Source: an uncultured Erythrobacteraceae bacterium
Lineage (GTDB): Bacteria > Pseudomonadota > Alphaproteobacteria > Sphingomonadales > Sphingomonadaceae
Length of the DNA: 37,774 nt
Direction of reading: 5' to 3'
Assembly (NCBI GenBank): GCA_950071875.1
Contig: CATMNW010000002.1
Location: 1-37,774 of the forward strand
Shown: piece by piece, positions 16,218-22,434 of the stretch
Numbering within the stretch: the first letter of the stretch is position 1
Layout of the letters: every line of letters starts with the position of its first letter
Program-made: the position numbers and the translations under genes
Notes under the pieces: model-generated
What the model was told of the DNA's origin: nothing
The model's input: the letters and a program-made list of their open reading frames with translations, nothing else
Databases searched by the model: none

Positions 16218-16529
16218 TCAGCTGACCTGGTTCAGACAGGTTCGCATGAAAAGCCGGACTGGGTTCGGAGTGGGCATGAAGGCAGCGCAATGGTCCAACG
16301 CTTTATTCGCAGGCCGCGGTCCCTCCGCTTGCAGCAAGAAGGTCCATGAAATTGCGGGCAGCGCCGCAATCATCAGGATCCTCGAACTCAGCTCAAGGTC
16401 AGAGGCAGACCCAAGCCTATGAGGCAACCCCCACCAAGCGAAGCGCTTCACCCGGTCTTGCTCAAAGCCGAAATCGACCCGGCAGCGCTCGATACCCAAG
16501 GCCATCATCTCGGGGCTAACCGGCGACAC
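16218..16529 (-). CDS. Possible hypothetical protein or gene remnant (103 aa)
   Basis: The frame starts at a GTG and reads MALGIERCRVDFGFEQDRVKRFAWWGLPHRLGS, which looks protein-like. The protein-like reading continues upstream of the GTG for about 20 codons (RSDLLLRHVLATDVSPVSP) without a start codon, so the 5' end may be broken. The C-terminal 25 residues look random. I do not recognise the family; a decayed gene is the more likely reading. Confidence 0.35.
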   Translation of the reverse strand: MSPVSPEMMALGIERCRVDFGFEQDRVKRFAWWGLPHRLGSASDLELSSRILMIAALPAISWTFLLQAEGPRPANKALDHCAAFMPTPNPVRLFMRTCLNQVS

Positions 16530-16570
16530 ATCGGTTGCAAGGACATGACGTAAAAGGAGATCACTGCGAG

Positions 16571-16753
16571 TTACGGTGACAAGCTAGCCTTTTTCATTTC
16601 TGCGCCATCAGGCGTTACGTTGCTTGCATCAGAGCGTTCGGTACTATCGCGTTTGTCACATGCGGCTCCCACAGCTTCTTGCGGTCCACAGGGCAGCGCG
16701 CCGCCTTCATCTTCCCATCGCAAAAGGTCTCTATCCTTCTTCTCGATCACCAT
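16571..16753 (-). CDS. Possible small hypothetical protein (60 aa)
   Basis: MVIEKKDRDLLRWEDEGG... from an ATG with GGAGA about 7 bases upstream. It is charged, with no membrane segment or known motif apart from two cysteines. It may be real, but a short length and no recognised family leave it doubtful. The 200 bp further upstream, up to the hairpin at 16947, show no gene. Confidence 0.4.
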   Translation of the reverse strand: MVIEKKDRDLLRWEDEGGALPCGPQEAVGAACDKRDSTERSDASNVTPDGAEMKKASLSP

Positions 16754-16946
16754 ATGGAATTCTCCAAATTGAAGCGGCGACGCAGCAGTCAATCATCGCA
16801 CCGGGCAGAGGCCGAGCGTCTACAGCACCAGTATTATCATAGCTCCGATAGCACTGTTCCGGTCGCCCGTTCGGGAGGGGGATGACACTTGCACGACACA
16901 ATATTCTTTCAGATCGCGGCTCTCCTGAAAATTGCCTCGTGCAGAA

Positions 16947-16983
16947 GAAACCCCGCGCATGAGCGTATCATACGCGGGGTTTC
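16947..16983 (-). terminator. Hairpin terminator after the DUF2231/lipoprotein operon
   Basis: 16-bp arms with one mismatch (GAAACCCCGCGYATGA, 16947-16962 and 16968-16983) close a 5-base loop. On the minus strand it ends with TTTC followed by TTC. It lies about 105 bases after the lipoprotein stop codon, at the border between the mobile-element block and the metal island. Confidence 0.65.
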
Positions 16984-17088
16984 AAAGCGGCCCAATTGCA
17001 CCTGCGACCCGCAGGGCTCCGGGGGGACGTCGGGACCGCCTGTTCGGTGAGCGATGTAAAAGACGCTCGATGTTCTTTCCCGCTCGCG

Positions 17089-17496
17089 TCACATGTCTTT
17101 CATGTCGTGATCCGGCATCGTCCGCATATCGTGACCTGCATGCGGGTCGGCGGGCTCGGCTGTCGGCGTGACCGCGCTGGCATCTGCCGGTAAAATTGGC
17201 GTCACTGGTGCCGCGCGCGAGTTGCCGGAGCGCGGCCTGGTTGAGGCCTCGCCCATGCTCTCAGGGGAAGTTCCTGCGGTCACTGACTGCGTCTCGCGGT
17301 TAGCATCCGAGGAATTTTTCGGACCCTCAACATCGAGGGAAGCTGTGGCAGCCGATGGCGCAGCTCCTATGCCCATTGGCGCCTGCGCGTCAGGCGCCGA
17401 AACCTGCGCTTCGTCACACCCGGCGAGGAAAAACAGGGCAGCCACGGCTGGAACGAGACCGGTGGCTGTCATCTTCGATTTGCTTTTACGCATCAT
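17089..17496 (-). CDS. Lipoprotein with Met/His-rich C-terminal tail
   Basis: 135 residues. An N-terminal lipobox LAGC places the lipid-anchored cysteine at residue 27, so it is exported and membrane-tethered. The middle is low-complexity (Ala/Pro/Ser/Thr). The last 20 residues (DPHAGHDMRTMPDHDMKDM) are a His/Met/Asp cluster of the type that binds Cu(I)/Cu(II) in periplasmic copper proteins. Two ATGs occur in tandem; GAGGA better fits the second (17493). It starts 8 bases after the stop of the DUF2231-like gene and shares its promoter. Copper binding is inferred from composition. Confidence 0.78.
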   Translation of the reverse strand: MMRKSKSKMTATGLVPAVAALFFLAGCDEAQVSAPDAQAPMGIGAAPSAATASLDVEGPKNSSDANRETQSVTAGTSPESMGEASTRPRSGNSRAAPVTPILPADASAVTPTAEPADPHAGHDMRTMPDHDMKDM

Positions 17497-17504
17497 ACTA
17501 TCCT

Positions 17505-18161
17505 CTACAGCCAAGATATGCCGAGATGGTTCTGGCCATGCGCCAGTTCGCCTCCGAGGAACCCCTGGGCGAGAATGAGCACAGCCATCGAAGCAAGCGC
17601 AATGCGCAGCATCGTCCGGCTTTCCGGGCGGCGGTGCGCGAGCGCGGCGAGTACAACACCCAGAACGGCAATGAGCATGCCGTTCCAGCGATGGAGCTGC
17701 ATTGCCGTATCCCCGCCAAACCACAGTCCGGTGTGTATCCACCCGAATATGGCCGCAATGACGGCGCCGCCCGCACCGCCGTAAATGAGCACGCGTACCG
17801 CAGGCTCCAAGCCGGCCCCTCTTCGCTTACCGACGAAGAGCTCGGCCAGCGCGGCCATCAGAAACAGGGCAATCGGGAAATGTACCGTGGCGGGATGCAA
17901 TCTCTTGAGCACACCAACGAAGCCCTCCTCGTTCACATTGGCGGTCTCTCCCGATGCTTCGTCGTGCCCGCCGGAAGCATGAGCGTCACCCGAAGCGCCA
18001 TTCGATAGCTCCTGGGCTTCACCGGAATTGTTCACTGGACTGGCTGTCGCAGGCGCAGCTGCGCTCTCGGCCCCGCCATGCGCTTCGTCGCCATGCGCGT
18101 GGACCGGGCTGACCCAAAGAAGACTTGCGCAAACAAGCGCCAACAGTTGGATTGGCTTCAT
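17505..18161 (-). CDS. DUF2231-like membrane protein with His-rich periplasmic segment
   Basis: 218 residues. A signal-peptide-like start (QLLALVCASLLWVSPVHAHGDEAHGG) leads to a roughly 55-residue Ala/Gly/His/Glu-rich periplasmic stretch, then HPATVHFPIALFLMAALAEL, the DUF2231 hallmark, and four membrane segments. The conserved histidines (HPATVHFP, IHTGLWFG, LHRWNG) could bind heme or metal. It is first in a two-gene operon with the Met/His-tailed lipoprotein and carries one of the shared TTTGAGGGG-N15-CGTA promoters upstream. Its role in copper handling is inferred from context. Confidence 0.82.
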   Translation of the reverse strand: MKPIQLLALVCASLLWVSPVHAHGDEAHGGAESAAAPATASPVNNSGEAQELSNGASGDAHASGGHDEASGETANVNEEGFVGVLKRLHPATVHFPIALFLMAALAELFVGKRRGAGLEPAVRVLIYGGAGGAVIAAIFGWIHTGLWFGGDTAMQLHRWNGMLIAVLGVVLAALAHRRPESRTMLRIALASMAVLILAQGFLGGELAHGQNHLGISWL

Positions 18162-18209
18162 ATTGACGAGTGCCCTTTCTAGGCGGCTTTCCGCTGCCCT
18201 ACAGATTGT

Positions 18210-18237
18210 TACGCATCTGGAGATCTCACCCCTCAAA
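18210..18237 (-). promoter_or_regulatory. ECF-type promoter of the DUF2231/lipoprotein operon
   Basis: Minus-strand TTTGAGGGG (18237-18229), 15-base spacer, CGTA (18213-18210), about 50 bases before the ATG. The -35 box also lies in an inverted repeat (18227-18254) that may end transcription of the upstream Met/His-rich gene. Confidence 0.68.
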
Positions 18238-18374
18238 ACAGTTTTCTGAGGGTGGGCCAGCGCAGGAGTTATGCGATTTTGTGTGCTCGGGCGATTGCAC
18301 GTCTGTCCGAATTGCGACCCATTGCAGCGAGCGAAGCCCGGGGGAGCGTCAGCACCGATCCGGGCCGCCGGTTC

Positions 18375-18764
18375 CTAGTCTTGCTGCGCCATATCCTGCT
18401 GGGCAGCCATCTGCTCCATCATATCGTGCATCATCGTCATGCGCTGGTGACAGGCCGCCATCATATCGGCGTTGCCCCCCTGCATCATGCCCGCCATGTG
18501 CTCCTGCATCTTTTCGCGGTGCTCGGCCGTCAGCCTTTGGCGTTCGGCGGGATCGCTCGCGGCGCGGGCCTGCTGCATCAGCGCGCGCATTTCAGCCATC
18601 TTCTCACGATGGGCTGTCATGGCCTCGGAATCCTGCATCATGTGGCCACTGTGATCCTGCTGCTGTGCTACAGCTTGATTTGCATGGTCATGCTGCTGCT
18701 GTGCCATTACCGGGGAGGCTGTCAGGCCAGTGGCGAGCAAGAGGGCCAAGGCTGTGCGGTTCAT
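18375..18764 (-). CDS. Periplasmic Met/His/Gln-rich protein
   Basis: 129 residues from the ATG preceded by GAAGGGA. A clean signal peptide (MNRTALALLLATGLTASPVMAQ) is followed by QHDHANQAVAQQQDHSGHMM and an alpha-helical region with many Met and His residues (AEHREKMQEHMAGMMQGG, MMAACHQRMTMMHDMMEQM). The composition resembles periplasmic copper chaperones or sponges and, loosely, Spy/CpxP-type helical proteins. It is a single-gene unit with its own copy of the shared promoter. I know no firm family name. Confidence 0.78.
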   Translation of the reverse strand: MNRTALALLLATGLTASPVMAQQQHDHANQAVAQQQDHSGHMMQDSEAMTAHREKMAEMRALMQQARAASDPAERQRLTAEHREKMQEHMAGMMQGGNADMMAACHQRMTMMHDMMEQMAAQQDMAQQD

Positions 18765-18818
18765 GGTCGAATTCCCTTCTTTGGTCAGGTGGTGGATGCC
18801 TTGTGCATTCATCACCTT

Positions 18819-18846
18819 TACGCAGCGAACGTCGCTCCCCCTCAAA
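18819..18846 (-). promoter_or_regulatory. ECF-type promoter of the Met/His-rich periplasmic gene
   Basis: Minus-strand TTTGAGGGG (18846-18838), 15-base spacer, CGTA (18822-18819), about 55 bases before the ATG. The spacer and both boxes match the copA copy. Confidence 0.68.
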
Positions 18847-18961
18847 CAATCACGCAAGAGATGGTGGCGGCGAAGGGCAGGCCAACAGCCGAGCCGGTTG
18901 CAGCATTACTGATTTTCAGCCACGTTTCCGGCACAAGCCAAGAGAAAAGAAGGAGACGGTC

Positions 18962-18997
18962 ATGGTATCAGAAAAGCCGCCGGGAATGCTGCGATGA
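18962..18997 (+). CDS. Possible 11-codon leader peptide
   Basis: AAGGAGA precedes the ATG of MVSEKPPGMLR, whose TGA overlaps the ATG of the 95-aa gene (ATGA). The good ribosome binding site belongs to this short frame and not to the longer gene, so the next gene is probably translated by coupling. It could also mark a frameshifted N-terminus. Confidence 0.4.
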   Translation: MVSEKPPGMLR

Positions 18998-19281
18998 GCG
19001 CGGTCAACGAAGACGGCAGCTGGGAAGTCCCGGAACCGGACAAGGCCGAACTGGTGCAGATGCGCATTCGTCTCATAACGCTCGAAAACATCGTTCTTGG
19101 CCTGCTGTCCGGAGCGAGCAGTGAGCAGATCGAACAGATCAGAAAGCGCGCGGACATGATTGAACCGCGTCCCGAGGCGAGCAGGCACCCTCTTACCGAA
19201 CTGGCAGCAAATGACATGCGCAAATTTCTTGACCGTGCTGCTCGGCTTACCGACAACGCGGATCATGGAGAGGCTGAGTAA
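18994..19281 (+). CDS. Hypothetical protein (95 aa), helical
   Basis: MSAVNEDGSWEVPEPDKAELVQ... is predicted cytosolic, charged and largely helical, with no membrane segment. The segment LVQMRIRLITLENIVLGLLSGASSEQIEQIRKRA has coiled-coil-like heptads. The start overlaps the 11-codon leader stop. I do not recognise a family. It stands divergently to the Met/His-rich gene in the metal island, but I find no copy of the shared promoter in front of it. Confidence 0.62.
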   Translation: MSAVNEDGSWEVPEPDKAELVQMRIRLITLENIVLGLLSGASSEQIEQIRKRADMIEPRPEASRHPLTELAANDMRKFLDRAARLTDNADHGEAE

Positions 19282-19332
19282 TCCGGCAATGCAAACGCGA
19301 TCGAGGACCGAAAATGCAGGCCAGGAGCGGCT

Positions 19333-19806
19333 TTGCGATGCACATATCTGTGGAATCATGGCAAGGTGACCAGAACCCATTGGCTAGTCTATATTTGCGG
19401 CAGCTTGATCGCGTTCGTCTGGGAAATCTACCAGATGCCGTTTTTCGTTCCGGGCAATCTCGAACCCTATGAACAGACCATTCGTTGCGGCATTGCGAGC
19501 CTGGGCGATGGACTTATCCTGCTCGCAGCGTACACGCTCGCAGCCATGAAGGGCGGGCGCGCCTGGTTTCGCCAAGGCGCCAGGATATCTTATGCAATAT
19601 ACTTCGGTTTCGGCCTTGTCGTTGCAATCGCTGTCGAAATCATGGCGACGTCGCTACCGTCAGACAGCCTGCTGAGCTGGCGCTATAGCGATCTGATGCC
19701 CCATGAACCATTGACCGGCATGGCTCTGATCCCGATCGCGATGTGGACGATCGTGCCTGCGCTGACGATCCTTCTGGTTCGGTTTGCTCAAACCGAGCGC
19801 AACTGA
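19333..19806 (+). CDS. Four-helix membrane protein of unknown function
   Basis: 157 residues if started at TTG 19333, which has AGGAG 5 bases upstream; a GTG at 19366 is an alternative. Hydrophobic segments are at about 17-33, 55-70, 86-105 and 128-148. WEIYQMPFFVP in the first loop and MPHEPLTGMALIPIAMWTIVPALTILLVR at the end are distinctive, but I cannot name the family. It lies 51 bases after the 95-aa gene and runs towards the PepSY gene, with a 13-bp convergent gap. Confidence 0.68.
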   Translation: MRCTYLWNHGKVTRTHWLVYICGSLIAFVWEIYQMPFFVPGNLEPYEQTIRCGIASLGDGLILLAAYTLAAMKGGRAWFRQGARISYAIYFGFGLVVAIAVEIMATSLPSDSLLSWRYSDLMPHEPLTGMALIPIAMWTIVPALTILLVRFAQTERN

Positions 19807-19819
19807 ACTGAAAGCAGTC

Positions 19820-20554
19820 TCAACGAGCGACTTGGCCATGTCTCGCCCGGCGCTTAGTCCTCGGGAACCTGTTGGCCAGCAAGACGAAGCCCGAGATCGC
19901 GATAATTGTCCCGCCGATGCCGAACAGCAAAAGCCACCAGCTGTTGATCCGGTCGCGCTGCGTCCAGTCCATGATGTGCAGCCCCCAGATGAAATCGAAG
20001 AACCGCCACGTGTCGCTTCGCGCGGAGAGGACCGCACCGCTCGATGCATCGACATAGACGCGCGTGTTAGCCACGTCATTATAGGTGATTTGCCATGCAG
20101 GAAACGGGCCCCTGAATTCGGTGCCAACGCTTTCGTCGACCAGGCGCGCCGCATGGATGGATGTTTGCGGACCGACCCAGGCGCGCCGCGCAATTGAACG
20201 TGCCGTGGCTGCGGGAATGGGAGATAATATCCGACCGCTTTGTGGCTCATGCAGGCTCACGGCGCCATCGGTTCGCCGCACCTCAGTGACAGTCTTGCCA
20301 TCAAGAACCCGGGTCGTGATTGCGGTAATGTCATCGCTGTCGGACAGCCATCGCGGGATGGCGGCATCGTCGGGAAGCGTCTGTGCTGCGCGCGAGATGA
20401 CATGCTCGGATCGCACTTCCTCCAGATCGAGAAAGGACATCAAAGCTCCGGTGCCCATCCACAAAAGCACCTGGAGGCCGACGAAGATCGCCAGCCATTT
20501 GTGCAGCTTGCTGCCCAGGACATGCAGGCGCAGCTTGAACGAGCGTTTCGCCAC
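19820..20554 (-). CDS. PepSY domain membrane protein
   Basis: 244 residues from the GTG at 20554, which has GAGGGG about 7 bases upstream; a GTG 18 bases earlier is less favourable. Topology: an N-terminal helix (LHKWLAIFVGLQVLLWMGTGALMSFLDL), a periplasmic PepSY region (KTVTEVRRTDGAVSLHEPQSGRIL; VYVDASSGAVLSARSDTWRFFDFIWGLHIMD) and a C-terminal helix (WWLLLFGIGGTIIAISGFVLL). PepSY-TM proteins with HKW/GLHIMDW motifs are linked to metal or iron reduction at the membrane. It is last in the copA-copB operon. Direct reductase activity is unproven. Confidence 0.88.
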   Translation of the reverse strand: MAKRSFKLRLHVLGSKLHKWLAIFVGLQVLLWMGTGALMSFLDLEEVRSEHVISRAAQTLPDDAAIPRWLSDSDDITAITTRVLDGKTVTEVRRTDGAVSLHEPQSGRILSPIPAATARSIARRAWVGPQTSIHAARLVDESVGTEFRGPFPAWQITYNDVANTRVYVDASSGAVLSARSDTWRFFDFIWGLHIMDWTQRDRINSWWLLLFGIGGTIIAISGFVLLANRFPRTKRRARHGQVAR

Positions 20555-20577
20555 TCGGTTGCCCCCTCGCACTCCGA

Positions 20578-21141
20578 TCAGCGGTTGCGCGGCGCGCGCG
20601 ACGAGGAATGATATTGCACGATCTTCCAGCCATCGGCGTCATGGGCAAGTACGGATGTGGCCACGCCCTCGCGCTCGATAACCCGACCATCCGTCAGTTC
20701 GATCCGGTAGGTGTAGGTTTCGCGCCCGTAAGCGAGATGTCCCATGCGGGTGACCGCGACGGTCGGATCACCGAAGGTGAAACTTGCAATTGCATCCAGT
20801 TCGGGCCCGAGATGATGCTCCATGTAATGCGTGAAGCTACCTTCGTCCTTGCCGTTCTCGTAAACGAAAGATTCGTCGGCAAAAAGAGCGTCCATTGCGT
20901 CACCGTCGCGGGCAACCAAGGCCTCACGGTAGGCGACCAGAGCCGCTTCTGCACCGGCGACATCGTCGTTCATGGCCGCCATGTGATCGGCATGGTTCAT
21001 GCCTTGCGCCGAATGGTCCATCTCCATCGCTTCAGCTTGTTCCTGATGCGCCGAATGATCCATGGTCTGCGCCATCGCCGGTACTGCGGAAACTGCGAGG
21101 GCCGAAGCCATCAAACCTTGAATGATCATCGAATTCTTCAT
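20578..21141 (-). CDS. Periplasmic NTF2-like (SnoaL/DUF4440) protein with Met/His-rich N-terminus
   Basis: 187 residues. A signal peptide (to about AMAQ, residue 25) is followed by a roughly 35-residue Met/His/Asp-rich stretch (MDHSAHQEQAEAMEMDHSAQ) of the same MDHS type as in CopB, then an NTF2-fold domain (LVAYREALVARDGDAMDALFADESFVYENG, and the final SVLAHDADGWKIVQYHSSSR). The combination suggests a soluble periplasmic metal-binding protein in which an NTF2 domain carries a copper-binding arm. It lies between copB (15-bp gap) and the PepSY gene. Confidence 0.85.
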   Translation of the reverse strand: MKNSMIIQGLMASALAVSAVPAMAQTMDHSAHQEQAEAMEMDHSAQGMNHADHMAAMNDDVAGAEAALVAYREALVARDGDAMDALFADESFVYENGKDEGSFTHYMEHHLGPELDAIASFTFGDPTVAVTRMGHLAYGRETYTYRIELTDGRVIEREGVATSVLAHDADGWKIVQYHSSSRAPRNR

Positions 21142-21156
21142 TAGTCTTTCCTTTTT

Positions 21157-22434
21157 TTAGAACCAGAACCGGACACCGACGACATAGTTCGTCACGCTCG
21201 GGTCTTCGCCGGCCGCACGGGCATAGGCGGCACTATCGCCTATCCGCCATTCCTGAGAGACGCCGATATACGGCGCGAATTCGCGTGCGAATTCATAGCG
21301 CAGGCGAAGGCCTGCTTCGATTCGGTCGATCCCCGCGCCAACTCCCAGCTCCGGAATATCCTGAGCCGAAAGTGCAAGTTCCGCGCGCGGCTGAAGGATC
21401 AACCGCTGGGTGATGCGCTGGTCAAGTTCGCCCTCGATGCGGGCCGTCACATCGCCCTTGCTGGAAATAAACGCCGCAGCATCGACTTCGAACTTGTAAG
21501 GGGCAATACCCTGGATGCCGATCACCGCATGGGTGCGTTCAGGTCCGGTCAAGTCTTGTCGGACACCAGCCTGGAAGTCGAAAAAGGGTGCGATGGCGCG
21601 GCTCCACAGAGCCTGCACCTCGGCCCCTTCGATCGGTTCGCCGAAGCTGCCCTCGCCTTCCGATTTGAACCAGAACTTATTGATATCGCCGCCGTAATAA
21701 CCCTGAACGTCCCAAAGATAGCCGTCCGCGCCTTCGCGCGCCCGGTATTCCACGCGGTCGCCCTGTATCCATAGCCGCATGCCGCCATCGGTTTCGCGGA
21801 CCAGCTCCTGCCGGGCTTCGTTCATGGCTTCCTCGCCCCAAATTGCAATACCGGCGCGCGCGGGGCCGCTGCCAGCTTCGGGCGGAGGCGGGAGGAGCGG
21901 GATCATATCGTCGGCAGACCCTTGCATTGCGGAATGATCCATTCCCTGCATGGCTGGTGACGGCGCGGAAACCTGGCCCATCTGACTGTGGTCCATCTGG
22001 CTGTGGTCCATCTGGCTGTGGTCCATCTCGCTCTGGCTCGCCTGGCCTTGAGGCATATCGCCATGATTCATCTGGCTGTGATCCATTTCCATGGATTCCT
22101 GACCGGACTGCGCCATGGGCATCTCCATGCCCGAACTTTCTTCACCTTCGGCCATCGCCCCTTGGCTCATCTGCGAATGATCCATGGTTCCGTGATCCAT
22201 CGCCGGTTGGTCGCTGGCGGTCGGCTCGCAAGCGCCGTCCGCAACGGCATGGCCCATGTCCCGATGGCGCTGCGCTTCCTGCGCACACCTGTCCGCAGCA
22301 TCCTGGCCCGTGACCGGCTGAGCCCCGGGCTGGGGTTGACTGGTGTCATGCCCGGCATGCTGTGCCGAAGCCGGTGCCGACAGCATCGTTCCGGCAGCGA
22401 GCGAGGCAAGCAGGCTTGCTAGAAAAGTCTTCAT
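21157..22434 (-). CDS. copB: Outer-membrane copper resistance protein CopB/PcoB
   Basis: 425 residues. After the signal peptide (to about APASAQ) comes a roughly 150-residue Met/His-rich region with repeated MDHSQM units, then the conserved CopB beta-barrel domain (IWGEEAMNEARQELVRETDGGMRLWIQGDRVEY, DVQGYYGGDINKFWFKSEGEG) ending in the aromatic VGVRFWF typical of outer-membrane barrels. CopB pairs with CopA to sequester or detoxify copper in the periplasm. The start codon overlaps the copA stop (ATGA). The repeats are encoded by near-identical 15-bp units. Confidence 0.94.
   Translation of the reverse strand: MKTFLASLLASLAAGTMLSAPASAQHAGHDTSQPQPGAQPVTGQDAADRCAQEAQRHRDMGHAVADGACEPTASDQPAMDHGTMDHSQMSQGAMAEGEESSGMEMPMAQSGQESMEMDHSQMNHGDMPQGQASQSEMDHSQMDHSQMDHSQMGQVSAPSPAMQGMDHSAMQGSADDMIPLLPPPPEAGSGPARAGIAIWGEEAMNEARQELVRETDGGMRLWIQGDRVEYRAREGADGYLWDVQGYYGGDINKFWFKSEGEGSFGEPIEGAEVQALWSRAIAPFFDFQAGVRQDLTGPERTHAVIGIQGIAPYKFEVDAAAFISSKGDVTARIEGELDQRITQRLILQPRAELALSAQDIPELGVGAGIDRIEAGLRLRYEFAREFAPYIGVSQEWRIGDSAAYARAAGEDPSVTNYVVGVRFWF
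21981..22025. repeat. Three tandem 15-bp repeats coding MDHSQ units in copB
   Basis: TCTGRCTGTGGTCCA occurs three times in direct succession (21981, 21996, 22011), differing at one base, with a diverged fourth copy after it. Each unit encodes five residues of the MDHSQ metal-binding repeat, so copy number could change by slippage. Confidence 0.8.

Noticed and set aside
16870-16905. GAGGGG on the + strand as another regulon promoter
   Set aside because: No CGTA at 15-16 bases, no preceding TTT, and no gene follows in that direction.
17790-17817. GAGGGG on the minus strand with CGGT after 15 bases
   Set aside because: It lies inside the DUF2231-like coding region, lacks the preceding TTT and has CGGT instead of CGTA.
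21981-22025. Tandem repeats as a CRISPR-like array
   Set aside because: Units are 15 bp, directly adjacent without spacers, and code for MDHSQ repeats in copB.
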